A DNA stretch of 14,717 bases from the NCBI GenBank assembly GCA_021811635.1, contig JAJZNS010000091.1, positions 1-14,717 of the forward strand. Reading direction: 5' to 3'. Under the pieces are notes generated by a model. The model saw nothing but the letters and a program-made list of their open reading frames with translations, was not told the DNA's origin and ran no database searches. The position numbers and the translations under genes were made by a program. Source of the DNA: Thermoplasmata archaeon (GTDB lineage: Archaea; Thermoplasmatota; Thermoplasmata; Thermoplasmatales; Thermoplasmataceae). The number at the start of each line of letters is the position of its first letter. Position 1 is the first letter of the stretch. Shown piece by piece: positions 6,917 through 13,932 of the stretch.

Positions 6917-7869
6917 GGGTACTTAAAAAATCCCTCTTTTGTCTTCCTGCCAAGTTTTCCCGCGTTTACCATCCTTTTTAGCAGCGGCGAGGGTCTGTAC
7001 TTCGGGTCTGAATACTCTTCATAAAGGACGTTCATAACGTCAAGCGTAATGTCAAGACCCACCATGTCGCATAGCTCCAGTGGTCCCATTGGCATCCCGG
7101 CACCGAGTTTCATCGATTTGTCAATGTCTTCCGGGGAGGCCCCACCCTCATCCAGAATGTAAATGGCCTCATTCATCATGGGCACAAGAATACGGTTGAC
7201 CAGGAAACCCGGCATTTCTTTTACGGTTACAGGCTGCATCACGGACCTGTGATTCTTCAATGATGATATCCATTCCATTACCCGTCGGTATGTGTCATCG
7301 GAAGTTCTCAGGCCCCGAACCACTTCAACGAGAGGCAGCGTATACGGCGGGTTGAAGAAGTGCGATACAATGCACCTGTCCGGCCTGCCGGTGAATGTTG
7401 CAAGTTGGGTTATGCTAAGCGAAGAAGTATTGGAACAGATGATCCCGTTCTCCCCAAGGTTCCGGTCGAGTTCACGCAGTATGTCTTTTTTGACTTCCAC
7501 GCTTTCAAATGCGGCTTCTATGACAAAATTGCATTCTGAAAAATCGCCATAGTCCTTTGCAACTACTATGTTGGACATTACGCGCTTCGCATAATTCTCG
7601 TCAATTGTCGGCTTGAGTTTCGTTCTTATTTTGTCTTTCTGGTCGTCGGAAAGGGTCATGCCTTCCTTCTCCAATCTTGCAATCTCCTTCTCCGCCCTGT
7701 TCTTCTGGAACTTTATCTGGGAATCGAGGATGGAGGCAATGTTCTTGAGGCCTTTCTCCACAAGTTCCCGGCTCCGATCAGTGACGACCGTCACCTGGCC
7801 GTTGAACGCCATAACCTCCGCTATTGCAGACCCCATGTTACCCAGGCCAATTACTCCCACTTTTGCCAT
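6913..7869 (-). CDS. 3-hydroxyacyl-CoA dehydrogenase (3-hydroxybutyryl-CoA dehydrogenase type)
   Basis: NAD-dependent oxidation of 3-hydroxyacyl-CoA to 3-ketoacyl-CoA, as in beta-oxidation or short-chain acyl-CoA metabolism. It has 318 residues, a single-domain enzyme without a fused hydratase. The Rossmann motif is GLGNMG (8-13), with D31 ending strand two as expected for NAD. Catalytic-site residues are present: S149 in NTSSLSIT, H170 and E182 in SHFFNPPYTLPLVEVV, and N225 in GFLVNR. The C-terminal dimer domain includes GPLELCDMVGLD and ends GRKTKEGFFKYP, typical of the family. A charged, probably helical stretch at 50-95 is longer than in most homologues I recall. It lies 41 bases downstream of aspS, with a weak AT-rich promoter candidate around 7894-7901, so it may be co-transcribed or independent. 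Exact acyl chain length cannot be read from the sequence. Confidence 0.93.
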   Translation of the reverse strand: MAKVGVIGLGNMGSAIAEVMAFNGQVTVVTDRSRELVEKGLKNIASILDSQIKFQKNRAEKEIARLEKEGMTLSDDQKDKIRTKLKPTIDENYAKRVMSNIVVAKDYGDFSECNFVIEAAFESVEVKKDILRELDRNLGENGIICSNTSSLSITQLATFTGRPDRCIVSHFFNPPYTLPLVEVVRGLRTSDDTYRRVMEWISSLKNHRSVMQPVTVKEMPGFLVNRILVPMMNEAIYILDEGGASPEDIDKSMKLGAGMPMGPLELCDMVGLDITLDVMNVLYEEYSDPKYRPSPLLKRMVNAGKLGRKTKEGFFKYP

Positions 7870-7910
7870 GAAGGTGTCATCATTCGAAAGTATGAATTAT
7901 TTTGTCTGTC

Positions 7911-9188
7911 TCACGGCTTTAGCCTGGTTCTGTCTCTTGGGAAGATAGCACACTCACGTATGTTCTTCAGGCCCAGAAGTATCATTGTGAGCCTTTCCAG
8001 ACCGAGGCCCCAGCCGGAGTGCGGGGGCATCCCGTATTCGAATGCCTTGAGATAGAAGTCAAAGTCTTCAGGATTCAGTCCCTTGGAGGCAAATCTGTCC
8101 CTCAGCATTGCAGGATCATGTACCCTCTGTGCACCTGAAGTGATTTCCTTCTCCTGGTATTGCAGGTCAAAGGAATTTGTAAATTCAGGGTTTTCATGAT
8201 CAGGCATCGTATAGAATGGCCTGACTGATGCGGGCCATTTGGTGATGAAGTAAAATCCACTGTACTTGCCCGCTATGATCCTAAGGTCCTCCGGCGTAAG
8301 ATCCTCTTCCGGGTCATGCTTTATCCCTGCATCCTCAAGAATTTTCAAACACTCTGAAAATTCAACCCTCGGATATGGGAGAGGCTGGCGCTTAAGTTCT
8401 ATTCCGAGTATTTCGAGTTCCCTCCTGTTTGTCTCCTGTATATTTTGAATGGCAGAATCCACCACTCCCTCAAGCATTCTCATTGCATCCTCCTCGTCTG
8501 CGAATGCCATCTCTATATCTACTGAAGTGAACTCGTTCAGATGAATCACAGTGTTGTGTTTCTCAGCCCTGAATGCAGGACCGACTTCAAAAACTCTGCC
8601 GAGTCCAGCACTAATCAGAATCTCCTTGTAAAGCTGCGGGGACTGGCTCAGGAACGCTTCATCTTCAAAATACTTCACATTGAACAGGTTCGCTCCACCT
8701 TCTGTGGCTGATGCAACGATCTTTGGAGTCTGAACCTCCACGAATCCATTTTGCTTCAAGAAATTTCGGATTCCCCAAAGGATAGAAGACTTGAGCCTGA
8801 ATATTGAGGAAATCCTGGGATTCCGCATATCCAGGAACCTGTTGTTCAGCCTGGTATCAAGATCGGCCTGCACTTTGTCAAACGGAGCGAGCGGCAGGGG
8901 AACTTTTGCGGCATTAAGGAGCGTTATCTTGCTTGCCAGGATCTCCTTTCCTGTTTTACTCTGGCTGTTTGGGACCAGCGTTCCGTCAACAAGGATAACG
9001 CTCTCCCTGTTCAGTGCGGCAACGTCGAAAGGTTTCTCCAGGTTCTTTACGGTGACCTGGCATACTCCAGATTCATCCCTGAGAACCAGGAATGAAAGAT
9101 TTTTCAGGATCCTTATTTCCTGAACCCATCCACCTACCGTCAAAATGGTTTTATCAGTACCAATCTCTGCGATCAGAGTCCGTTTCAT
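7911..9188 (-). CDS. aspS: Aspartyl-tRNA synthetase (archaeal/eukaryotic type)
   Basis: Charges tRNA-Asp, and possibly tRNA-Asn. With this start it has 425 residues, normal for archaeal AspRS and without the bacterial GAD insertion. The N-terminal OB-fold anticodon domain has [11 protein letters not shown] (20-30). The class II core shows [10 protein letters not shown] (motif 1, 148-157), FRAEK plus [12 protein letters not shown] (motif 2, from 206) and GLGLERLTM (motif 3, from 394). The OB-fold position that is Trp in some discriminating archaeal enzymes is Gln here (GWVQ), which hints at relaxed tRNA specificity; this is inference. I chose ATG 9188 ([10 protein letters not shown]) over the ATG at 9227: it aligns with the usual family start, and a TATA-like box lies 28 bases upstream of it but inside the longer reading. 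The dehydrogenase gene follows. Confidence 0.95.
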   Translation of the reverse strand: MKRTLIAEIGTDKTILTVGGWVQEIRILKNLSFLVLRDESGVCQVTVKNLEKPFDVAALNRESVILVDGTLVPNSQSKTGKEILASKITLLNAAKVPLPLAPFDKVQADLDTRLNNRFLDMRNPRISSIFRLKSSILWGIRNFLKQNGFVEVQTPKIVASATEGGANLFNVKYFEDEAFLSQSPQLYKEILISAGLGRVFEVGPAFRAEKHNTVIHLNEFTSVDIEMAFADEEDAMRMLEGVVDSAIQNIQETNRRELEILGIELKRQPLPYPRVEFSECLKILEDAGIKHDPEEDLTPEDLRIIAGKYSGFYFITKWPASVRPFYTMPDHENPEFTNSFDLQYQEKEITSGAQRVHDPAMLRDRFASKGLNPEDFDFYLKAFEYGMPPHSGWGLGLERLTMILLGLKNIRECAIFPRDRTRLKP

Positions 9189-9212
9189 GCTGGATGGTGA
9201 TTCCAGACCAGT

Positions 9213-9220
9213 AATATATT
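9213..9220 (-). promoter_or_regulatory. TATA-like box for aspS
   Basis: AATATATT, centred about 28 bases upstream of the ATG at 9188. It lies inside the 13-codon N-terminal extension that the ATG at 9227 would give, so it both identifies the promoter and argues against the longer start. Confidence 0.5.
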
Positions 9221-9310
9221 GTTTCATTAACTATTGGGATCATGGCAAAATACCATAGGATTTAATGTCCGGTTTCGGGAGACTTTGTCGCTCTGCCAGG
9301 CCGGCAAATA

Positions 9311-9318
9311 TTTTATAG
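9311..9318 (+). promoter_or_regulatory. TATA-like box for the ZIP transporter gene
   Basis: TTTTATAG in an AT-rich stretch. Transcription is expected near 9340, within the palindrome at 9337-9350. That gives a leader of about 85 bases, longer than for the neighbouring genes. A second weak TATAC at 9321-9325 could instead serve a start near 9350. Confidence 0.5.
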
Positions 9319-9336
9319 AGTATACCTCTCCTGGTG

Positions 9337-9350
9337 TTAGGTCTACCTAA
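9337..9350. promoter_or_regulatory. DtxR/MntR-like palindromic operator
   Basis: TTAGGTCTACCTAA is a perfect 6+2+6 inverted repeat (TTAGGT, CT, ACCTAA). The half-sites match the TTAGG...CCTAA core of DtxR/IdeR-family iron and manganese regulator operators. It lies over the predicted transcription start, about 25 bases after the TATA-like box, and upstream of a metal transporter. Metal-bound repressor blocking transcription is the simplest inference. The regulator is not encoded in this window. Confidence 0.55.
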
Positions 9351-9352
9351 GT

Positions 9353-9430
9353 ATGCCCACACTTTACAGCACAATTTCCGTAATTTGTATTAGCTTGAAA
9401 CGCGCATCACTTCAAGGTGGGATGCCATGA
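9353..9430 (+). CDS. Possible 25-codon leader ORF overlapping the ZIP start
   Basis: An ATG at 9353, three bases after the operator palindrome, opens a 25-codon frame. Its TGA stop overlaps the ZIP start codon as ATGA. It includes a serine/isoleucine-rich middle and ends with GGMP. The overlap geometry suggests possible translational coupling, but the ZIP gene also has its own AGGTG ribosome site (9415-9419), so chance is a serious alternative. Confidence 0.2.
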   Translation: MPTLYSTISVICISLKRASLQGGMP

Positions 9431-10185
9431 CTGCAGGTTCTTTTCCTGAACTGGTTTGGTTAAGCGCCATCATGGGTTTCTCCATTTTCCTTTCCTTACC
9501 TGTCATTTTTGCAAGAAATATCGGATCGAAAACAATCGCCACTCTAACCGCAATCGCGGTGGGTATACTCGTGTTTCTGCTTGCTGACGTTTTTTCGGAT
9601 GTGACTGGCTATCTCTATCCCGGCGGTTCTTACGTGGCAAATCCGGTCGTAGCAATTATATTTCTTGCCGGTGCAGGAGGCTCATTTGCCGTCCTATTGC
9701 TTCTGCAGGGAAGGAAAACTGACCATGACGGGGCAGTCAAACCAGTGCACATCTCTGTGATTGTTGCGATAGCAATAGGTTTCCAGAATCTTACCGAAGG
9801 CCTTGTTTTCGGGGCAAACTGGAACACCGGGCTGTACGGATTCGTGCTCGTTATTTTTGTGGGGTTTATCCTGCAGAATTTCACGGAAGGTTTCCCAATA
9901 GTATCGCCGTTTCTGGGAGGCCAGGCACCCCGCATTAATTTGCTCATATTGCTTTTCCTGATTGGTGCTCTGCCTACAGTTGCAGGAGCCCTGACTGGTT
10001 ACTACCTGGACATTTCATATCTGAATGTTGCTTTTGATTCCCTTGCAATCGGCTCGATTTTCTTTATTATTTTACCAATGCTCAACATGGTTTTCAACCA
10101 GTCCAGGCATCATGTACCAGGAAGAACGATCTATACCGGACTGATTACTGGATTCCTCGTCGGCTTCCTGGTCAACATTATATGA
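9427..10185 (+). CDS. ZIP-family divalent metal transporter with Gln-containing signature motifs
   Basis: 252-residue integral membrane protein with about eight hydrophobic segments, the ZIP topology. The paired metal-site helices read QNLTEG (120-125) and QNFTEG (150-155), where most ZIP proteins have HN-x-x-E/D-G and HN-x-P-E-G. The Asn and Glu are kept, and the leading His is Gln in both. A short loop with KTDHDG (97-102) follows the third segment, and HH occurs late (228-229), so histidines are few. It probably imports a divalent metal such as Fe, Mn or Zn; the operator upstream favours Fe or Mn. The ATG at 9427 is preceded by AGGTG seven bases upstream. The gene stands alone between divergent aspS and the downstream nfeD gene. 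Family is confident; substrate is inferred. Confidence 0.87.
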   Translation: MTAGSFPELVWLSAIMGFSIFLSLPVIFARNIGSKTIATLTAIAVGILVFLLADVFSDVTGYLYPGGSYVANPVVAIIFLAGAGGSFAVLLLLQGRKTDHDGAVKPVHISVIVAIAIGFQNLTEGLVFGANWNTGLYGFVLVIFVGFILQNFTEGFPIVSPFLGGQAPRINLLILLFLIGALPTVAGALTGYYLDISYLNVAFDSLAIGSIFFIILPMLNMVFNQSRHHVPGRTIYTGLITGFLVGFLVNII

Positions 10186-10279
10186 CGAAACGATACAAAA
10201 TTGCTTGATACGCAAGAATTGAAAGCGGTTCCAATGACGGTTGTGAATGTTAATTATCACGAAATTGTGTGGTAAAGGG

Positions 10280-10287
10280 TTAAATAA
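10280..10287 (+). promoter_or_regulatory. TATA-like box for nfeD and the kinase gene
   Basis: TTAAATAA in the 111-base gap after the ZIP gene. Its centre is only 13 bases before the ATG at 10297 but about 26 before an in-frame TTG at 10309. The remainder of the gap holds no gene I can support and no T-run terminator for the ZIP gene. Confidence 0.4.
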
Positions 10288-10296
10288 ACAGTATCG

Positions 10297-11589
10297 ATGA
10301 TTTATAAATTGAAGATAGCTCTACTAATCCTGTTAGGTCTGGCCTTTCTTCTGGGGCTTTCTACCGTATCTGCCATACCGGCAACGGCAAGCGGTTCCAC
10401 ACAAAGTGTAATGGTCATACACATGGATTATCCTGTGGACGCAGGATCTACGGCCATGTTCCAGAGTGCACTTGCATCCCTTGATTACAGTGCGTACAAG
10501 GCTGTAGTCATCGAAATGAATACTCCAGGCGGACTTCTTTCCGATATGAACCAGACCGTAACTCTTATCAATCAGACTGAGAAGTACCTGCCAGTTTACA
10601 CCTATATAGGGCCGGATGGCTGGGGGGCTTCAGCCGGTTCTTATATTGCGATGGCAACAGATGTAATTTACATGGGACCGGGATCATTCATAGGACCATC
10701 CACTCCTATCGTTACGGATAACATTTCTGGAGAGCAGCAGCATGTCACCAACGCGATGGAAAGCTTCATGGTCAGCATGGCTGCCGCACATGGAAGAAAC
10801 ACCACTGCTGCTTACGATATGGTGGCCTACAACACTGCATACACTGCATCTCAGGCATTCAGCAACGGGCTCATAGAAGGGATCGCAGATAATTTCAGCC
10901 AGTTCATGAGCGCAATGAACCTCACCGGTTACAATGTCGTGAACGTTAATGAGGGGGTTTATGATCAGTTTCTATCTGCATTGAGCAATTCTTTTGTCGA
11001 TGGATTGCTTCTCACAATCGGCACCATTGCAATTCTTCTGGACCTGTACCACGGAACGGTGATCATTTCGGTAGTGGGCCTCATAGCAATAGGACTTGGA
11101 CTAGTGGGTCTGGAGGTGGTTGGCGCCGCTCCACTTGGAATATTCCTGATAATAATAGGTGCGGTGATAATGTTGTTAGAGTTTAAATTGGGACACGGAT
11201 TCGCTTTGGTGACAGGTATGGTAACGGCCCTGGTAGGTGCTTTTCTCCTCACACCTGCTTATATCAGCTATGGATCAAACTCCTCCAGCAACGGCCCATT
11301 TTCCACAGGTAACATAGTGATTGCCATAATTTTCGTTATTGTAGCGCTGCTCATCGCTTATTATCTGATGCAGATAAGGAAAGGGTTTCAGCAGAAAAAA
11401 TACACAGGTATAGAATCGATTATTGGAAAGGAAGGAACAGCAAAAACGGACATCTCCATGCACGGCTGGGTCTCCATAGAAGGACAGCAGTGGCAGGCAA
11501 GATCCGAGGGAGAAACCATTCCAGCAGATTCAGAAGTATTGATCACCGGAAAGGAAGGCCTCACACTCATAGTCAAGAAGAAGGAATAA
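10297..11589 (+). CDS. Full-length NfeD family membrane-bound ClpP-class serine protease
   Basis: 430 residues in the classic long NfeD order. The parts are a signal or anchor segment (1-26, ending TVSAIPA), a ClpP/SDH-type protease domain (about 35-210), a multi-helix membrane block (about 235-360) and a C-terminal OB-fold (370-430, EGLTLIVKKKE). The protease domain has VVIEMNTPGGL (70-80) and GASAGSYIA (110-118) with nucleophile S112. The general base should be Lys about 41 residues on; the matching site, QHVTN, has H149 instead. The family cleaves stomatin C-termini and is usually next to a stomatin gene, but none is adjacent here. Start: ATG 10297 is conventional, but the TATA-like box fits a leaderless TTG at 10309, trimming four residues. 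The kinase gene follows after four bases. Confidence 0.9.
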   Translation: MIYKLKIALLILLGLAFLLGLSTVSAIPATASGSTQSVMVIHMDYPVDAGSTAMFQSALASLDYSAYKAVVIEMNTPGGLLSDMNQTVTLINQTEKYLPVYTYIGPDGWGASAGSYIAMATDVIYMGPGSFIGPSTPIVTDNISGEQQHVTNAMESFMVSMAAAHGRNTTAAYDMVAYNTAYTASQAFSNGLIEGIADNFSQFMSAMNLTGYNVVNVNEGVYDQFLSALSNSFVDGLLLTIGTIAILLDLYHGTVIISVVGLIAIGLGLVGLEVVGAAPLGIFLIIIGAVIMLLEFKLGHGFALVTGMVTALVGAFLLTPAYISYGSNSSSNGPFSTGNIVIAIIFVIVALLIAYYLMQIRKGFQQKKYTGIESIIGKEGTAKTDISMHGWVSIEGQQWQARSEGETIPADSEVLITGKEGLTLIVKKKE

Positions 11590-11593
11590 CCCG

Positions 11594-12535
11594 ATGAAAG
11601 AGACTGTGCTTGGCTACGATATTGGCGGTACCAAGATACTCGCGCTGGTTGGCAGCACAGACGGTACCGTATACTCCAAGGTGGAGAAGAAGACCGTGAA
11701 CCATCTTGGGCGAGAAGGCCTGATTGGGCAGTTGCTGCAGATCGGCGAGGAGGCGCTGAGGACTTCCGGTAACATGAAAATAAGCAGGATAGGCATAATC
11801 TGCGCCGGTCTCATTGACCAGAAAAACGGTACTGTAATCACTTCACCCAACATCCCGTCGGTGAACGGAGTTCGCCTTGCGAGTATACTTTCAGATCATT
11901 TCGGGGCACCGGCATTACTCGAGAATGACGCCGCGGGAGCCGCCATAGCTGAAAAAGAGTTCGGGCTTGCAAGGAAAGCCGCCAATTTCATATATCTTGC
12001 ACTGAGTACGGGGATAGGTTCTGGCATCTTCATAGATGGAAAGTTATACCGTGGATCTAACGGGCTAGCCGGAGAGGTGGGGCATAATGTGATTCAGGTC
12101 GATGGCCCTTTGTGCTCATGCGGCCGCAGGGGATGTTTGGAAGCCATGGCATCCGGTTCCGCCGTTGCCAGATATGCAAGGGAAGAGCTCGAAGTGATGC
12201 ACGGGTCTCATGCCAGAACCGAACTCAGGGAAGGAATGGATGCGCGTGCCGTTCTGAGTCTGTGGGCAAACGGAAACAGGGAAGCGGGGGTCATAGTGGA
12301 CAGGGTGATCTATTACCTTGCTATAGGTATCGTAAACATCTGCAGCGCTTTCGATCCCGAGCTGATACTCATAGGTGGAGGGATGTCCAACGCAGGCGAC
12401 AGTTTCATAGAAAAAATTAGGGAGGCCGTCTCGGGTGAATTCAAGACGATGCGAAGGCAGGTAAAGATCGCCAGGGCGTCTCCCGACGTCACTTCACTTG
12501 CACCGCTTGCACTTATAAAATACCTCTCGCGTTAG
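11594..12535 (+). CDS. ROK-family sugar kinase (probable glucokinase/hexokinase)
   Basis: 313-residue cytoplasmic ATP-dependent sugar kinase. The phosphate loop is DIGGT (9-13). SPNIPSVNG (84-92) lies in the sugar site. ENDA (110-113) carries the catalytic D112, and STGIGSGI (138-145) is the second phosphate region. EVGH (161-164) contacts sugar and zinc. The zinc-binding ROK signature CSCGRRGCLE has C174, C176 and C181. ILIGGGMSN (258-266) closes the adenosine site. Glucose, N-acetylhexosamines or other hexoses are all possible, and ROK sequence alone does not decide; glucokinase is the commonest archaeal assignment. The ATG lies four bases after the nfeD stop with AAGGA upstream, so the two are probably co-transcribed although no functional link is obvious. 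The A6T6 tract follows 11 bases after the stop. Confidence 0.92.
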   Translation: MKETVLGYDIGGTKILALVGSTDGTVYSKVEKKTVNHLGREGLIGQLLQIGEEALRTSGNMKISRIGIICAGLIDQKNGTVITSPNIPSVNGVRLASILSDHFGAPALLENDAAGAAIAEKEFGLARKAANFIYLALSTGIGSGIFIDGKLYRGSNGLAGEVGHNVIQVDGPLCSCGRRGCLEAMASGSAVARYAREELEVMHGSHARTELREGMDARAVLSLWANGNREAGVIVDRVIYYLAIGIVNICSAFDPELILIGGGMSNAGDSFIEKIREAVSGEFKTMRRQVKIARASPDVTSLAPLALIKYLSR

Positions 12536-12546
12536 ACCGTTACAGT

Positions 12547-12558
12547 AAAAAATTTTTT
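12547..12558. terminator. Shared bidirectional poly-T terminator
   Basis: A symmetric run of six A then six T, so each strand shows six T. It sits just after the kinase stop on the plus strand and just after the tRNA 3' end on the minus strand. Archaeal RNA polymerase terminates at T-runs without needing a hairpin. Confidence 0.6.
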
Positions 12559-12560
12559 CA

Positions 12561-12634
12561 AGCCGCCGACGGGGTTCGATCCCGCGACCTTGTGCTTACC
12601 AAGCACACGCTCTACCAGGCTGAGCTACGGCGGC
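12561..12634 (-). tRNA. tRNA-Thr (anticodon GGT)
   Basis: 74 bases fold as a complete cloverleaf. The acceptor stem is GCCGCCG with CGGCGGC. The D-arm is GCTC-AGCCTGGTA-GAGC. The anticodon arm is TGTGC-TTGGTAA-GCACA, giving anticodon GGT (reads ACC and ACT). The variable loop is AGGTC, and the T-arm is GCGGG-ATCGAAC-CCCGT with a G-T pair at its base. The discriminator is T and no CCA is encoded, so it is added after transcription. The T-loop begins with A rather than the near-universal T at position 54. No intron is present. It has its own TATA-like box upstream and a poly-T terminator downstream. Confidence 0.96.
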
Positions 12635-12647
12635 AATGTATGGCCGG

Positions 12648-12666
12648 TCAGTGGATTATCCGCTGA
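12648..12666. repeat. 19-base palindrome in the tRNA-Thr promoter
   Basis: TCAGTGGATTATCCGCTGA has 9-base arms around one central base with a single mismatch (T against C in the fourth outer position pair). It fills the space between the TATA-like box and the expected tRNA start, 22 bases after ahcY. Confidence 0.35.
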
Positions 12667-12673
12667 TATTAAA
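12666..12673 (-). promoter_or_regulatory. TATA-like box for tRNA-Thr
   Basis: TTTAATAT on the minus strand, centred about 36 bases before the mature tRNA 5' end, so transcription would begin roughly ten bases upstream of it. It lies between ahcY and the tRNA, giving the tRNA an independent promoter. Confidence 0.45.
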
Positions 12674-12688
12674 ATCTTCTAAGGCGGA

Positions 12689-13900
12689 TCAGGTACCTTC
12701 TTCCCAGCTGTCCAAATATTCCAGCTGTCCTGAATCCAGCCGGTCGTAATTTACGTTCATCGAATTGAGTTTTATCTCGGCAACGGATCTGTCTATCTCA
12801 GCGGGAACGGCATAAAGTTTCCCCGAAAGCCTTTTATGATTCTTTACCAGATATTCGGCCACCAGCGCCTGAATTGCAAAGCTCATATCCATGATTTCAA
12901 CCGGATGCCCCTGTCCTGCAGAAAGATTCACCAGCCTCCCTTCCGATAGCAAATCCACGTGGTTACCGTTCTCGAGGAAATATCTGGTGACGTTCTTTCT
13001 TACCTCCTCCTTTCTTCTGGAACGCGAATCCAGTTCGTCCACCTCTATTTCGTTGTTGAAATGGCCGGAATTTGCGAGAACAATTCCTGGCTTTGCAGTG
13101 AGCAGGTCTGAATATTTAATCACGGATTTCATTCCGGTTGCCGTGATGGCAAAATCAGCAGTTTTCAATGCATCCCTGACGGGCAATACGGTGTACCCAT
13201 CCATGACCGCCTCCACGGCCTTGGCAGGATCGACTTCAGTTACTGAGACCACTGCACCGAGCCCCCTGAGCCTCATGGCTATGCCCTTACCACAGTATCC
13301 GTAACCACAGACTACCGCCAGCTTACCCGCGATGAGGAGATTTGTGGAGACCAGCAACCCTTCCATAGTGCTCTGGCCTGTGCCGTACCTGTTGTCAAAG
13401 TAATGTTTCATTACGGCATCATTAACGTCGAACATTGGAAATTTGAGGATATTCTTCTTCTCCATGACTCTGAGCCTGTTGACTCCTGTTGTTGTTTCCT
13501 CATTCCCGCCAATAATCTTGCCGGAAAGATCCGCCCTTTCAGTGTGAACCAGCCTGGTCAGGTCTCCCCCGTCATCTATGATGATGTCAGGTTTGGAGTC
13601 AAGAACTGCATTCAGGTTCGCATAGTACTCATCCCTGCTCTCTCCCTTCCTGCCATGCACATCCAGCGAAAAGTCTGACCTGAGTGACCCTATGACATCG
13701 TCATCGGAAGTCAGCGGATTGCATGACGTGAGGTGTATGTCTGCCCCCCCATCCTTAAGCGCCAGTGCCAGCACACCTGTTTTTGCCTCGACGTGGAGCG
13801 CCATAGCTATGGAGAGTCCGCTGAATGGTCTTTCCTTCTTGAATCTCTCCCTAATGGCAGAAAGTACAGGCATATGCTCTTCGGCCCACTTGATTTTCAT
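12689..13900 (-). CDS. ahcY: S-adenosylhomocysteinase (archaeal type)
   Basis: Hydrolyses S-adenosylhomocysteine (or its inosyl form, as in some archaea) to homocysteine and the nucleoside, relieving inhibition of methyltransferases such as fibrillarin. With this start it has 403 residues. Substrate-site motifs include HVEAKTGVL near 36, SCNPLTSDDDV, DDGGDLTRLVH near 109 and GGNEETTTGVNRL near 131. NVNDAVMKHYFDNRYGTGQS carries the Lys and Asp of the active site. The NAD motif is GYGYCGKG near 199, and ANSGHFNNEI follows. The protein ends without the C-terminal KPDHYRY-type tail of bacterial and eukaryotic enzymes, as usual in archaea. I prefer ATG 13900 (MKIKWAEEHMPVL), with AGGT just upstream, over a TTG at 13915. 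It lies 32 bases after the reductase gene, so the two are probably co-transcribed. Confidence 0.95.
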   Translation of the reverse strand: MKIKWAEEHMPVLSAIRERFKKERPFSGLSIAMALHVEAKTGVLALALKDGGADIHLTSCNPLTSDDDVIGSLRSDFSLDVHGRKGESRDEYYANLNAVLDSKPDIIIDDGGDLTRLVHTERADLSGKIIGGNEETTTGVNRLRVMEKKNILKFPMFDVNDAVMKHYFDNRYGTGQSTMEGLLVSTNLLIAGKLAVVCGYGYCGKGIAMRLRGLGAVVSVTEVDPAKAVEAVMDGYTVLPVRDALKTADFAITATGMKSVIKYSDLLTAKPGIVLANSGHFNNEIEVDELDSRSRRKEEVRKNVTRYFLENGNHVDLLSEGRLVNLSAGQGHPVEIMDMSFAIQALVAEYLVKNHKRLSGKLYAVPAEIDRSVAEIKLNSMNVNYDRLDSGQLEYLDSWEEGT

Positions 13901-13932
13901 CAGACCTGCGTTCAATAATAACTACCCCTGCG

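Noticed and set aside
9186..9227. ATG at 9227 as the aspS start
   Set aside because: The extra 13 codons contain the best TATA-like box and do not match the family N-terminus.
9240..9256. Small CATGG...CCAT inverted repeat upstream of aspS
   Set aside because: Arms of only about four to five bases with no T-run; expected by chance.
10205..10218. CTTG-atacg-CAAG hairpin after the ZIP gene as a terminator
   Set aside because: Very short stem and no following T-run; archaeal terminators depend on T-runs.
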